The position numbers and the translations under genes were made by a program. A DNA stretch of 64,000 nt from Lunularia cruciata. Taxonomy: Eukaryota > Streptophyta > Marchantiopsida > Lunulariales > Lunulariaceae. Every line of letters begins with the position of its first letter. The first letter of the stretch is position 1. The stretch is taken from the NCBI GenBank assembly GCA_948567375.1, contig OX419760.1:14818001-14882000 (forward strand), in the 5' to 3' direction. The notes under the pieces are model-generated. The model was not told the DNA's origin. It saw only the letters and a list, made by a program, of their open reading frames with translations, and searched no databases. Below, piece by piece: positions 43,384 through 57,790 of this stretch.

Positions 43384-44119
43384 TGCAATACTCCAAGGAC
43401 AAGAGAAGAGAGAGAAACACAAATTACACACTCAACATTTGGTGCCCCAAAGGAGCACCTTCTCTTTATTATATAAACAAAGAAGATCTCCTCCAAGGAA
43501 GCTCCACCATAGGATTAGGCACACAGATAGTTGACATGTCAACAAGCTCCACCCTTGGATTACTTACTTGGATGGGTGACATGTCGGTCTATGTCCTATC
43601 TGGTTGGTCAAACAAACTTTGACTAAAGGGAATCTTTTAGGGAATCTTCCTACAGGAGTCTCAGAATCATGTAAGGTACCATTGGAAAGCTCTCAATGAG
43701 ACAAAAAGGGGGGGAGGGGATGCCCGCATCTGCTGCCTTGGGGGAGGGCAATTTGCACATTTTTGAGGCCTAATTCATCCGTTTAGGCCGCCAAAATTGC
43801 CTTCAAAGATTTCAAGCATATTTTGGTTCCTACTTTATTAGTAAAAGTCCCCTTTTGGTGATATCTCTTTCTGATCTGTTTAGTCCATCATGTCTAACAT
43901 CCTTCCAAATGTTACCAAATCAATTCTCACCTTTAAATCATATGTCTAGCTATTGGTTCTAAGGTTCTCAAGTCTATTTTGGTTTTTACTCTATTAGTAG
44001 AAGTACTCTTCTAATGATACTTCTATCTGATCTATTTTGAACAGCATGTATAAAATCATTCTAGATGTTACCAAACCAAATTTCACATCTAGATCATATG
44101 GCTAGCTCTTGGTATTACA
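43384..44119 (-). repeat. Solo LTR of family F, inverted, inside the previous LTR
   Basis: 736 bases, TGCAATACTCC..TGGTATTACA on the plus strand, flanked by ACATG (43379-43383 and 44120-44124). Confidence 0.88.
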
Positions 44120-44335
44120 ACATGTCACCCATGCATGCAACTAATCTAAAGATAGAGATCATTGACATGTCATCCATCCATGTATCTGATCCAAGGGTGG
44201 AGCTTACTTTGGAGTAGCCTCTTTGTTATACAATACAATCAAGGTGCTCCTTTGGAGCATTGAAGGTTTGAGTGTGAAACTACGTGTTTCTTATTTTGTG
44301 TTTCTCTTTGGATCTCCTATCCTTGGAGTATTAAA

Positions 44336-45500
44336 ATGAGACTTTAGCATTAGGTCACTCATAGATATCCATTTAAAGTGGATGGATGTTGAGAACACGT
44401 TCAATAGTGTCTTTCAAGCATCCATCTTTGGAGAGCATAGGGATGGCAGTGGATTGTTGGCACACATTGGTCTCATTCCTCTCATGTGGTCATTCTATGG
44501 CTCTCCAACTTCTTGTTAATACAAACATGGTTTTTCACATGTATAGTATGGTCCCCTTTAGATATCCCTCCCTTCCTTGAGCTTCCAAAGGGGTGTGTCA
44601 TATTTACTAATAGACAACTTATTCTTGGAGTGCAAGTAGGATTTCTCTCCAATGTTATTGCAACAGACAAAAGATGGTCTTTCCCCATAGGCATGGGAGG
44701 ACCTTCCATTTATTGCTTCACAACCATCAAATTAGACTAGAGGTTTGCAATCATCCTTGATGAAGCAATAATGTCAATATATGCTACATTCTTTCTTAGT
44801 TGACTTGTCCATTCCTCAAGCCACTAGAGCATGTCTTTGCTCTTGCTCCGGCAAGAGTGCAAGCTCTTGGATCCTAGCTTGACAATGCATTATGATGTTT
44901 TGACTTGTACTAACTACCTTCTCTACAACACTAAGGTTCTATTTAGGTTTGATTTGCTTGTTTGTATCTTTGTTACTCACTTGTTAGTGTAGTTCTACAC
45001 TAGATGCAGCAATGGTCCATATGATACAATGCCCTTTTGGAGGACCAAGGATAGCTACCCATGATTCCATTAGGGATCTATTGTTTGCTATGGCACAAAA
45101 GAGTGGATACCTTGCTTGGAGGAAGTGTTTGTATGCTTTGTAGACAACATGTATCAAAGTATACTTATACTTGGTCCAAGATGATCAAGTGACAATGGCA
45201 GATGTTGTGGTTACAAACCCTACACATGATGCAACTTTGAAGGGAATAATTACTCGTCTCCTTAGATGAGCGGCAGGCAAAACAACAACATATGAGGTCT
45301 CCAAGTATAGGGATATGTAGTGAGGTCACTTCTTTTCTCATCTAGCCTTGGAGTTATATGAAGTAATAGACACTATTTTTTGACATATTTGTCAAGGAGT
45401 GTGTAAGGGCTTATCATATTAGACGTCATGGTGTATCACTCTCACTCTCATACTTTGTAGTATACTTTAGACAACATGTGTCCATTACTCTCTAGAGAGC
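44336..45500 (+). pseudogene. Relic 'E', 3' part: RT palm and C-terminal domain
   Basis: It resumes after the LTR with 'IRSLIDIHLK' and 'MDVENTFNSVFQASIFGEHR', then 'WSFYGSPTS'. These match the RT motif-A region 'VDV.NAFNSVSR..IF.ELR....FYGSPS' of the same RT class. Towards the end, 'MADVVVTNPTHDATLKGIIT', then 'EVSKYRDM' and 'HLALELYE' resemble the C-terminal, possibly endonuclease-like, domain of such elements. The parts in between are too mutated to read. Class and domain function are inferred. Confidence 0.5.
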
Positions 45501-45529
45501 ATTAGCTAGTGCAGCCCATAAGAGAGTAA

Positions 45530-46101
45530 AAATGTTCTAAGGACATCAGAACCCCCAAGAGAAACCCAAAAGAAACCTAAGGCTTCATCCTTCAGTACTC
45601 CAATGCTCCAAAGGATCACCTTGTCTTATTATATAGCAAAGGGGCTCCACCCTTGGATCAAATACATGGATTGTTGACATATTAGTGAGCTCCACACTTA
45701 GATTAGTTGCATGGATTGGTGACATGTTAATCCTTGTCCTATCTAGTTGGTCAAAAAAATTTGACATGAAGAAATCTTTGGGAAATCTTCCTATAGGAAA
45801 CTCAAAATAGCATGGGTGCTGTACCATAAGAAATCTCTCAATAAAAAAATAGGGGTTAGAGTGCAACGTATTTTTTCTTTGAGGGGGGAAATGTTTCAAT
45901 TTTCGAGGCCTAATTCATCTATTTAGGCCTCTAAATTGGCTTTGAAGTTTTCAAGGTGTTTTTGGCCTATTCTTTATTAGTGGAAGTACTCTTTTGGTGA
46001 CACCTCTATCTAATCTACTTAACCATCATATGTAATATCCTTCTAGATATTACCAAGCCAATTTCCACCTCTACATAATATGTCTAGCTAATGGTATTAC
46101 A
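45530..46101 (-). repeat. Solo LTR of family F
   Basis: Ends ..AATGGTATTACA at 46101. Carries CCAAAGGATCACC, TTATATAGC and AGTACTCTTTTGGTGACACC in order. The left end is approximate. Confidence 0.78.
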
Positions 46102-49100
46102 AAGAGCAATCACACTAGGTGATACTTCTTTTGATGCTCCAATACTTTGTAGACCTTATGATTTGCATAACTTGGATATTTTAGGTGCGGTAGGGCAGAT
46201 TTCTCACATCAATACTATTAGGGCCTAGCCCAATTTTATCTCTTTTGTCTCTCACTTGTGCAACTTGATAGGGTCTTGAAAGGTGGCCTTCCTTCAAAGT
46301 ACTATTTACTCTAGACTACATGTATTATTTACTTGGGACTCAAAAGCATACTTAGGGTAGAATTATTAAAAGAAATGAGTATTGACTTGAACTTGCTCTT
46401 GATTGATCAAAGTCTACATAAATCCCATCTATATAGTTAATATCAAATATTAACCATGTCATATAACCATGTCATATAATATCAAATATTAACCATGTCA
46501 TGTCATACAATTTATTCACAATATTTAATTCCCAAACCTTAAAAGGTTATCTAGAGTAATAAGAGTATCATTGGTGATAGTTAAAATGTAAAGTTTAACT
46601 TGTCAACTAATAGTGTTGGTGCATACTTTTCTTTCACAAATTAAAAGAGACATTTATAGAAAATAAGTTTGTAAACTATTGTTCTAGTAAAAAGAATACT
46701 GATTGATTAGCTTAAATTTATGCGTAATTATACTAAATTCTACCTCTTTAAAATCTAATAAAGATTGATATTATGTACTAGTAAGTATGTATACTTGAAG
46801 TAAAGTCAATAGAAGAAAAGAATAAATGTCAGGATTCCCAAATTCAAAGAAATGATATTCATGTTAGAGTATAATTTTATATTTCTTTATAATTTACTGT
46901 ATCTTATGAAAAAATGAAACTAATATAGTTTCATTTTTTCTTTAATAAAACATATTGAATCCAAAAATATATTAAATGATAGAAGGTCTTTGAATCTAAT
47001 TTATGCACAATTATTCAATAAATCTAAGAGAGTTGCAATATATATCTTTTCAGATATAAATTCACCACTATAATTAGCTAATAGAAAATATGATTTTATA
47101 CCTTTTCTTGAAATATGAAAGTGTAAGTTATTATAAATTTAAATGTATAATAAAATAGGAAGAGAAAATTAGTTGAATTTAGAATAATGGTCCAAAAAGT
47201 AAATCTATATATGTTCAACGAGAGTCTTATATTATACAATGGATAAATTGATCCAATAGACTGAAGATTTGCTATAAACATATATTTAAGACATGCTAAT
47301 TCAAATATCATAACATTATGCTCAAATACATCAGAGTTTTAAAATATATTTGATGTGGATGAGCTTATGTATTTCCAAAACCAACATAAAAACATATCAT
47401 CATTTTAATTAAAATAGGAGAATTTATTTGTTGTCTTTATATTGGACTATATTTGCATACAAACTAATTTATTTATTATTCTGTATAAAAGGCTTATTTA
47501 TTACTGCACACTCATAAGGTACTGTAAGCTTTTGCTCCAGAAAAATATAGAACTTCTATGAATCAATGATTAACCTAAGCAACCAATTGTTAGATCACAC
47601 AAGTACTTTTAATTTAATCAAAAGTATTCTGGATTTCATTGTGTATTGAGGTGTTTTGACTCTTATTATTTTGAGTAAAAATAATATTAAATTTTAGAAA
47701 TTTCACATTTTACTTACAAAAATGAATGAAATATTTAATAACAAGCTATTGTAAAATTTCAGCCTCCTTTGTTATTCATATGAAAAATCATTCTCTAGTA
47801 GATGAGAAATAAATATTTATAGATGTTTCTACTAGACATAATTTAGATAATTATAATGATTATAATAACACAATTAATTATTTTTAAAATATTTATAAGT
47901 TTCCAACTATCATTGAGTAGAGTGGTTTATTCTATTTTTCTTTAATTATTCTACTCAAAGATATATCAACATAAATATATAAAATACTTATGTTAATTCT
48001 ACCATATAAGCATATTCAATGTTCTATAAGATGAAATATTATGTCAAGAATTTAAAATATAATAGTCAAGCAATTAAAAAATTGAAAATTTATCATACCG
48101 GAATAAGTTGGAGAGAAATTCACACAGATAATTAGGAAGTAAAGTATTATTATACATATTTAATTTCTGGAAAAAGCTAACATACCTTTTTAGAACAAAA
48201 ATCAAACTAAACTAATTTTCAAAGTGTATAAATTATTCTTTATATGGGTAATTTAACATTTTTAGTGTACAAGCTTGCTAAATATATGTGAATCATAGGT
48301 CACACAAAATTGCAAGGATTTACAAAATCAAATTTTCAGCTATCTCTTATATACCAAGTCAATTTGACCATATATAGTCCAAGATGGATGTCTACTCCAG
48401 TATATTTTAATACAAAGTTCCTTAAAAGTTCCATCCAAATTCTATAAAGAGGTCCCATATTAATATAGTCTAATCTAAAATTCATCAAGTGATCAAATTG
48501 ATTCCAACAATAAATTATTAGATCCTTCCGTACTTAATCACACTAACTTAGAGGAAACTTACTTACTATAAAGTTAGCTAGTTATAATTATCTCAAAACT
48601 ACAAAAATACTATCAACATCAAATGTGCATACTAAGTTTCTCCAAATAATTGTATTAATAGTTTGTCCATGGTAATAATTACTTTCTTTTGTTGAGTTTA
48701 TAATCTTTTTGTGGTTAATGACAATGGCCAACTCAGTAATTGACATGGTTTCTCTAATTAAATTTGATTACTCAATTTGAGCTCAAATGCAATATAAGAC
48801 TAGAAACCAAATCAAGAATTTCACCATTTAAAATATATAAATGATAATCTACTTCTTTTTATATTTTAAAAGTTGGTTTTGATCTATTGATGTACAAACT
48901 AATCTTATTGCCAAGTTTGTTAATTGCTATCATATATTTGAGAGGTATTTGAAAGTACTCAAAATCTCCCTCTTGGATGTTTGTATTACATTGAGAAGTC
49001 GGAATCCATGTAATGGTTTCTATTATAATTTAGTTGATAAGCATTCTTCAAAGCTTTGAGGCTTCGACCTACCACTTTGAATCAAAACTATTTACTAGAA

Positions 49101-49326
49101 AAAAGATTTAAAAGCATAGATGGCTCAAGTGGTTGATACAAGCAGGTTTTTGTTAATATGATGTGTCTTTTGATCATTGAAAAGGATGGATGGCTAGGTA
49201 TTTGATCTAAATAGCATATTATTGTACCACTCTTTAACTTACAATAGTTGAAGTAGTTGTCAACTCTTGAACAAAGGGAGAAGAAGTATGAATTATTGTA
49301 TTTCAAATATAGCTTTTTTTCACTAT
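46102..49326. other. AT-rich non-coding stretch
   Basis: Very AT-rich with no recognisable gene. A short duplication around AATATCAAATATTAACCATG lies at about 46438-46505. Confidence 0.5.
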
Positions 49327-49765
49327 TGTAATACCATTAGCTAGACAAATTAGCTACACATGAAATTTTGTAAGCACACACCAAAAGCTTTAGAGCCACA
49401 CTACACACCCAAAAGCTTTAGAGCCAATTTTAGAGGCCTAAACAAAAGAATTAGGCTTCAAAAAATGGGATCTTAATCACCTCAAGGAAAAAGGGATAGC
49501 TTACTTCCCCTCTCTTTTGAGATCTTTCCAATGGTACGTCTTTCATGCTATTCTTAGCTTCTTACATAAATATTCCTCCTTTGGTCAAACTTGTTTTACC
49601 AACCAATTAGAACAAGGGAATATATCATCAATCCATGTATCTAATCTAAGAGTGTAGCTCCTTTGGAAAGGATACTCTTTGCTATATAATAAAGACAAAG
49701 TACTCCTTTGGCATATTGAAGTTCTAGGGAGTTCCAACCTTGTGTGCTTCTATCTTCAAGCTATT
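49327..49765 (+). repeat. Solo LTR of family F, internally shortened
   Basis: TGTAATACCATTAGCTAGAC start, the AGCTTTAGAGCCA words, GGTCAAAC, and TTTGCTATATAATAAAGACA near the end. The right end is approximate. Confidence 0.75.
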
Positions 49766-52700
49766 ATAATTGCACATAAAGATCCCATAAATACTTTCTA
49801 TGGTATCCTTAAAAAAAATTATGGGTAGAGTGTACGGTGTATTTTAACTTTTTACATGGAAGACTCTATAGCTAAAAAATATTCACGGTCGTGTATTTTG
49901 TGACCCGTAGTGTTTTATGGGCAACATAGTTCCCTCACAAGTCTTAATTAACCCATAGAGTTTAATTTGTGACATTGATCATAGTTTGAACTTGACTTTG
50001 AATATGGAGCAGAGGTGTCATCTTTGTATGAAGCATGAAGTGAGCCATTTTTCTCTTTTGAAATGTGTTAAAATTGAAACCCAAAGAATGAAAGAAACGA
50101 TTGTGGTGGGAGACAAGTTCTCCTTCTGTTGTGTTTTCATTTCTTATGAGAAATTTCAATTGTGTGAACTTATAAGATACAAAGTTATAGCACATAGCAA
50201 TTATTGATATTTTTTGTATGTTTTCATTTCTTTTGAGAATTTTCTAGTATTTTTTTATTTTTCATGAGAGTTTTCAAATCATTTGTGTAAAATATATCAC
50301 ATTAAACAACAAATACTAGTGAAGGAAATTAAGAAATGCATGTAAAAGCTAATATTTAATAAGGGTATGTTTTCATTTCCCAAGAGAAATTTTCAATTCA
50401 TTTGTGTGTAAGATGTTGCACAACAACACACATCAAATACTAATGAAGGAAATTAAGACATGCTTGTAAAAGTGGATTTTTGACAAGGATGGAGAAAGTG
50501 AAATTGAATTTCATCCATGGGAAGTGGACTAAGAAGAATTTGAGAAGTAAGGTTGGGAAAATAAAATGAAACATGAAGTGGTGACCATTTTCACTAAATT
50601 CTCACATGTTGAAGAAAACTAGACAAAGAAGGGATCAAAAGAAAAGAGGGGTTAAACTTGGTAAGAGTGCAATGAAGAGAAAAAAAGATTATTTTGGAAA
50701 AGAAAAAGCAAGAGTGAAGAGAGACAAAGCACGAGAAGGGAGAATATTTTGGAAACCCTTTACCCCTTTTCCAAACTCCCAACCTTCAGTTGAAAAAGTG
50801 GATTACCTCAACAATCCCTTCATTTGATAGTAGTGATCCTAGTCCAAAAGTAAAACCCCTTCCATAGGATATAGCAATCCCTACGAGGAAGGAAGTATTT
50901 AATGTACACATTCTTTGAGATTGAATATGCTTATTGAAAAGGAAAGAAATGGCTACTAACCTCATTGTGCAAAGTATTTACCACCCTTCTTGTTGCACTC
51001 CTTGGGTATTCAAAGTTTTGGAATGAACCAGGCCATTCATTCAATCATCTCTAACTTTTGGAGCAATATATCGTATAAAATGATCAACTCCTCTCAAAAT
51101 TTAACTATACATGGGAGGATTGAATGATTTAACTTTGAGTTAAAGGTGACTTGATCAAACATTCCATAAATTGGAGTGGAAAGATCACGCAAAGTAGGTC
51201 AATCAATTGCAAAAGCTCCATTGCGCATGTAACTAAAAACACTATTCTTGTTCAAGCAAGGAGAACAAGAAGCATGAGTAGCAAATTTGTAAGAAAGTTG
51301 ATCTCCATGGAGAATATGGTTGTTTTTTTAGTATTAAGTTTTTGAAAGCTCAAAAACTACATCAAATAATATGCTTGGAAATCTTCCCAATTATAGCTTC
51401 TAAAGGCTAGAAAGTTTACCCATGTTAACCTTATGAGACTAAAGGAGAAAACTAGGCTTGTATATGAGATCCATGTATCATATGTTGGCAAAAGGCTTAA
51501 CCCTATTTGTGCAAATAAGAAGCAAGAGAATTAGCTTAGTGAACAACTGACTCAAATAGATAAATTGCTATACAAATATTTTTAAATTATAGTCAACAAC
51601 ATTAAACTATTGATTCTATTAGCATCTTTTCATCTATCAATTGGATCTAGATTTGGCTGCAAAAATCCTATCAATAGAGATGTAGTGTAGTAGATTGTCA
51701 ATATTTCTTTGCCAAGAACTAAAGGAAAGCAAATTGCACCCACCACATGATATCATGATTATTAGTGTTGAATCAATTGTTACTTTTTGTAAACTCATGG
51801 CTTGTATCTTTTTCTTGCCACCTTAGGCAAACAAGAGGCAGATAATTCACTGTTATTAAATGTGCAACACATAAATCAGGGAAAATTAGGGATCCACTTC
51901 TCTTAGAATGGATTGAATATGATTGAAAGGTAGGTTATGTGATAACTTATTTATCTCATTAACTTGCAAGATTAAAATGAAGGTCTTGTTCATGCATGAA
52001 AACTCTATATGGTTGGTTATTCAAGAGACGCTTTCAAAGTCCATAGCAAATAAAAGCCCATCTCCTATGTATTTCTTGAAATTGATGACTTGAGAAATAG
52101 AGAGTTTTAGAGGTGTATCTAAAATTCGTTATGAAGGCATATAGTCCAAAAGCACCATTCTTGAGAGAAGGGAGAGGAGAAGAGTGTATACTTGAGAGAG
52201 AGATAAAGAAAGGAAAAGGAGGAGAAGTGAAGAATATAATGAAACCCCTAGTGAGACCTCAAGAAAATCCCCATGCTCCAAACGACATGCTTTTTAAATC
52301 ATAATCTTCAAGCCATACCTTGGATCATCTCCCTTTGTTTTAAAATTTAAAGGTAGATCAATTTTATTTAAAGGTGCTCAAATTTAAGCCTTGCTCAAAA
52401 TTTTTTTTTTAAACATCATATTCTCACTAGCTTATAGATTTTGTAGAAAGGAGAAAGCTTTTTATATAATTATCAATGATGTTACAGTTTTTTAATAATG
52501 AGATATAAAATCTATCTTTGATTTTTCTAATCTAGTCAATTTCTCTAGAGAAGGCACCACATAGGAATATGCATATTCATAATCTTCAAGCTTCCGTCTT
52601 TGCACATATTGACTCTATCTTCAAATTTTTATTTTTTTTAGTTTATATATTGATGATAGAAAAGATCAAATCTAATACTCATTATAGATTCAATTCCAAA

Positions 52701-55700
52701 GGCAAGGGCAAGGGAATTACATAAGTCAATTCATAGAAAATACACAACCACTATGGCAATTGTCATGCCCATCAGCTTCTCCTTGGACACAAATTTTTGG
52801 AAAGTTCAAATAACATTATGGTCTTTCTTTGATTACATATGTGAACTATTTGTCTTGTTTGTATGACGCATGATGAGTTTTACTTCATAACATGTTCCAT
52901 GCTAATTAATCTAGAATTCCATTGTCACTTAATTAGACCCATAACTCTTCCTTGCCTTGGAATCCTTGGCTCTCAATGAAGGTTTTTGAAATGCCCATAA
53001 ATTCTATACTATCCATAAAATATTTTACAAGTGTTTCACTTTTGGACCTTATTTGTCATAAAAGTACCTATATAAACCTTAACAAAATATTTAAGAACCC
53101 ATATAATGTTTAAATGAAGCTCATAATTATGCTCATTTTGAGACAATCAAAACTAAGCCTTGGAAAAACAACATTTTCTCAAATCATATATAAAGCATCT
53201 CTTTGAAACAAAATACTCCCACTAAATTTATAGGAATTAATTTTGTTCTCATTAAGATCGTTTGAAGCAATATGATAAATCTAACATAACTTTAAAGCAT
53301 TGTGAAAATTGAGATTCCTTTTTTTATTATTAGAATGATATTTCTTTCCTAGATATTGTACATGGCCAAGAGATCCAATATTGAATATCCCTTCCTCCCA
53401 TTTGAAATCAAAAGCAATTGAAGAACTTGAAAAGAACAACTCAAGGTAGAACTATGGTGACCTCTTGTTGCAAAAAAAGACTCTACCTAATGAAGGGAGC
53501 AATAGAAATTGGAAATTTCCTCATTTTATGGAGTTGAAATTAATAATAAAGAAGATTTGACTTTTTTTTTCTTGTCTTTGACAATAGAGGTAAAATGAGA
53601 GAGGAGGAATTCAAGCATTGTGGTGGTGGTGAAGGAGATAGATCACTTAGCATTGGAGGAGGAGAAGGCAAGTAACCTATTAAAATAGAAACCTATTGTA
53701 ACCTATTAAATACGTAACCAATACAAGCTAGTTCAAAAGAGCTACCTTATTCTTCATAAGAGCAAGAGGGAGGAGAAAGAGAAAATCAAGAATGAGGGTT
53801 GAGTGAATTATATCTTGCAATGATTGAATAAAAATACTATTTTGACTTTTACAACTACCATGTGCGACTTCTTCTAAATGGGTAACTTGTAAACACAAGT
53901 GTAAAGAAGACAGGTCTAGTTGTTCTATTTGCTTTAGGTTGAGCTATAGTTAAAACTCCTTAATTCTTGGTTGCTTGCAAACTTTCTTGTTATTGTATTT
54001 AGACATAGAGTATCCATGATTAATTGTCAACTTGTTTGTTTCTTACTGAATGATTATATGTTCTATTCACCATGTATTTTGTACCTCACTCTTGACATTT
54101 GCAGTTCTTTCAAAAGTAGATATCTTATAATATCCATGTTAAGCAACTCCTACAGTAAACCAAAATCTACAAACCAATTCAAAAACCATTTGAGCCCAAG
54201 AGTAGAGTGGAAATCTTCCATTTCTAATAGTAATACTTTGAATCTTTCTTGTAGTGTATTCAACATAACATTGAAATTGTATCTTGGAAAAGGAAATTTA
54301 TCATGTTCTTTTGCAATACTACTTGCATCTATTTGACCATTGTCATGAAGAAGTATCTTGTACATGGTTAGAAATTACTAGTCATGAATCATTGGTCCTA
54401 TAATTTGCCTTTCTATTACGACATTTCACCTTTAACTTTGCTATCAAACAATATTATAATCTCATATATTATTTGTTTTTTAGAATAAGCTACTTTTGAG
54501 GATTTAAAATTAGACATGACATCTTAATATCACAAATCTACAAATTCTCAAAATCATAAGGAATTGAAACACACACTAAACAGCAAAATACTACAATTGA
54601 ACTTGTAAAATGGAAGATTGACCTTGTATTTCCAATCCTAAAGACAAAGTTTGATCAATTCAATCTAATTTTGTTAACAATTAATAAATTAAAGTTAGTC
54701 AAGTTTAATTTCCTTTTCATCATTACATAAGAAAGAGCTAGACAAAATGATCAAGATTGGACAAATCAAAACTTTCTATGCAACCAAGCTTATAATAAGA
54801 AGTAATATTTTCATTATTTTATTCTCTTACAAATTTCCTTTTTATCACCAAACTTACAAAAATACCACTTTTATAAAATTATTGCTTTATCTTACCTTTT
54901 ATATATATTCTTTCACTGAAAGCTAATTTCCTCTTGGCATGTTTAGACTTCCTACCATCTTTGAGGTGCCAATGTTTCAAAGAGCATTGAAGGCCAAGAA
55001 TAAAATTTGGATAAAAATCTGTACAATTTTCCTTCCAATTTGGATCTACCAAAGGAAGTGAATCTTTGGTGTTGAGAATATTAATATTATACAAATTAAA
55101 AGAGAATTTTGAAATGGATTGATAATAAAAAATAGGTAAGCTATATTTTGACCTAATTTGGCATTAAAAAGACCCATATTTATTTTTACCAAAAGTACAT
55201 TGCATAGCCATCAAAGAGATGGAGTATGGGAAAATATAGAAAATATTTAGAGATGGAAATGGAGAATCAGAACTCCATCAAAGAAATAGATTTTACATGG
55301 AAAAATATTTAGATCATTTCATTATGCTTTGTAACATTCTCAGGTAGAAAAGGAGTGATCTTTATGAAGAAGGCAATTAATGTTAAAGTTCTTATTTGTG
55401 ATGTAATGAGCACCAAATTCCTACATGCCTCACTTAGAATGTGCCACTCAAATCTCAACATGGGCAATGGATACAAATTTTCATTAAGCCTTGCTCATGC
55501 TTAGAGAGTAAAAGAATAAGGAGGCAATTATCACAGATTTACAAAAGGCAAAGGTAATGGTTCTAAATTGGCACACCAAGAGTGTGAATATTAGTGAAGT
55601 AGTACATTATAAGGTAGATCATTAAGATTAGATCCAAACCTCAATCCCAATCAAGTTGATGGTAGCTATTGGAATTGAATGCTTTATCTACATGGAAATA

Positions 55701-57790
55701 ATCATTCATGCAACTTCTTGGTACATCTCTTTGTTTATTTGAAAATTTAGCATCCTATTCAAGAATAAGAAGAACAAGTTCCAAAAATATCAAGAACATC
55801 TAAACATTTGTGAAGTTCAAGGTCCTTAAGAATTAGATTACATATCAAATTTATCACATAGCAATATCTTTATGACTAAATAGATAGATTGGATTCAAAA
55901 CACAAATGTGTAATCAAATTTTTGAACTATATCCTTATTATTGACCAAGGAGACTTCCTAGAAAAGTAGTAATGGATTAGAATATCATCATAGTTCTACA
56001 AATTTCATATAATGTAAAAAATTCAAAACATCACACTATATGTTAAGAGTTCTTACAAGCACCATTTTGCACATCCAAGCACCATTTTGCACTTGGTATT
56101 TTTGTATTGCTTGGGTTTATTAAAAGTTGAGTTAGTTGAAAGCAAAGATTTTGCTCATAATAACAATGAAAATATGCAAGTTTAACATGACATATCTTTG
56201 TGCAAAAGATAAAAAATCATTGTGAAAATATTTGATCATATATTGGAAAGTTATAGGATGTATAAAAGCACATCTTCCAAATACAAAAGAAGACTTAAGG
56301 GGCAAAAGCAAATGATGATGTGGTGGAGATCACTATAGAGCATGAGTGACAACAACAAGCTAAGCATACTCTGGTGGATGGAGGTTGGAAACTAAGCATC
56401 AAGGGAATCTTTACTAAGTAAGAGGGTATACAAATCCACAACTTAACTCATCTTTCTATATCATAAAACAAATAGATCTGAATTTTTAATTTATTGCTCA
56501 AGAAACCCTTAAAAAACAATATCCAACCAAAAGTTGATGGAGTTGAATTTCCATTAGACTTTGTCTACTTAATGAGTAATTGTATTTAGGATATCTTTTA
56601 GATACATCTATACTAACATTTAGTTTTATTTTGTAGAAAAGATAGAAACAAGCATATATTTTACTAGGTGGTTGAAAGTGGTAGAGAAAGTAATTACCCA
56701 AGAAGAGATTTCAAGAAAAAGGAAGCACACAAAGCTGAATACTTCCTTGATATAGACATTAAGTACTTCCAATGCATCAAAAGAGTGAAAGTCATGATGT
56801 AAATAAAACCCAAGGGAGAAATAATACAACTGATTATAATCACAAGCAATATTCTTACACTAAGAGTGAAAACACTCCCAATTAGCATTTTAGAAATGGA
56901 GATATATGCACCTTGTCTAATCATTGCAAGAAATGCTTTATATTAATTATGATTGATATTCTTCAAGATATAATCTAATGTGTTATATGCATAATAACAA
57001 GCATTTATCAACTTGGGAGGATACCGACAAGATGATGGTGGCCTTCTTGGAAGAGATTTATTAACATTATTATTTGTTTGTGATTTTCCATAATTCCCAT
57101 CAATATAATGATATCTTTGTAACTTTCAAGGATTTGGAAGGATTTGTTACAAGTCTAGCTTCAAGACTGCAAAAGAACCTCACGTGACAATGCAAAAAGG
57201 GATATGTGCATTGATCTTTGGACAAGATGGTAGGATTGTTATGGAGTTGTTGAGCATATATAAAATAAAACAAAGAGGCATTAAGTCTCATAAACATGCT
57301 TAGTACATATAAAATATTGTCATGACAACCCAATGTTGTACAATTTAACATATAATAGCAAGAAATAGGTCATTCCTACAAGGATACGGGTAAAATTATT
57401 AGATTTGAAGAGAAATATGATTGTCTTAATTCTTTATTATGACATGTTTAACCACTTGATCAAGAAACAATCCCACAACAAGGTAGTGTCACCAATTGTA
57501 GCATACTATTGCAAATAGAAATCAAAATCACATTCACTTACATTGAGTTCCAACAATATCTTGAAAGTTGATGATTCAATCAACTACAAAGGAGCTACTT
57601 CTACTAAGGAGATCAAATTTGGATCAACTTTGATATGTCCTTCCCAAAAGGCATAACTCCAAAAGGATCTTGCATTGGTGCAAGTTCTTTGTCTTTTGAT
57701 TCCATGGTACTTTCAACACTACAACTCATGAAAGATCAATCAAGGCATTGCTTTGCTCTTACAAAAATACCAAGGATCCCCATGCCTTAG
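49766..57790. other. AT-rich non-coding stretch
   Basis: Eight kilobases with no recognisable gene or RNA; the short open frames show no known domain. A drifted direct duplication lies at 50259-50348 and 50368-50472 (words TTTTCAA.TCATTTGTGT and AAATACTA.TGAAGGAAATT). A small one, CAAGCACCATTTTGCAC, occurs twice at about 56057-56091. Confidence 0.5.

Larger units (their letters stand above)
42554..44335 (+). repeat. Solo LTR of family F, rearranged, with an inverted F LTR inside
   Basis: Starts TGTAATACC at 42554. A second, overlapping start at 42709 repeats the first 90 bases. The end is GTATTAAA at 44335. Flanks are GTGAG and ATGAG (44336-44340), a 5-base duplication with one change, within the RT of relic E. 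It contains a foreign GC-rich segment (42800-43023) and the inverted LTR 43384-44119. Confidence 0.82.

Noticed and set aside
50606-50827. Lys/Arg-rich open frame of 73 codons
   Set aside because: Its composition follows from an A/G-rich strand. No domain, no neighbours and no sign of selection, so it is treated as chance.
53971-54336. 121-codon plus-strand open frame in AT-rich DNA
   Set aside because: Low-complexity hydrophobic text with no known domain; both strands are open by composition.
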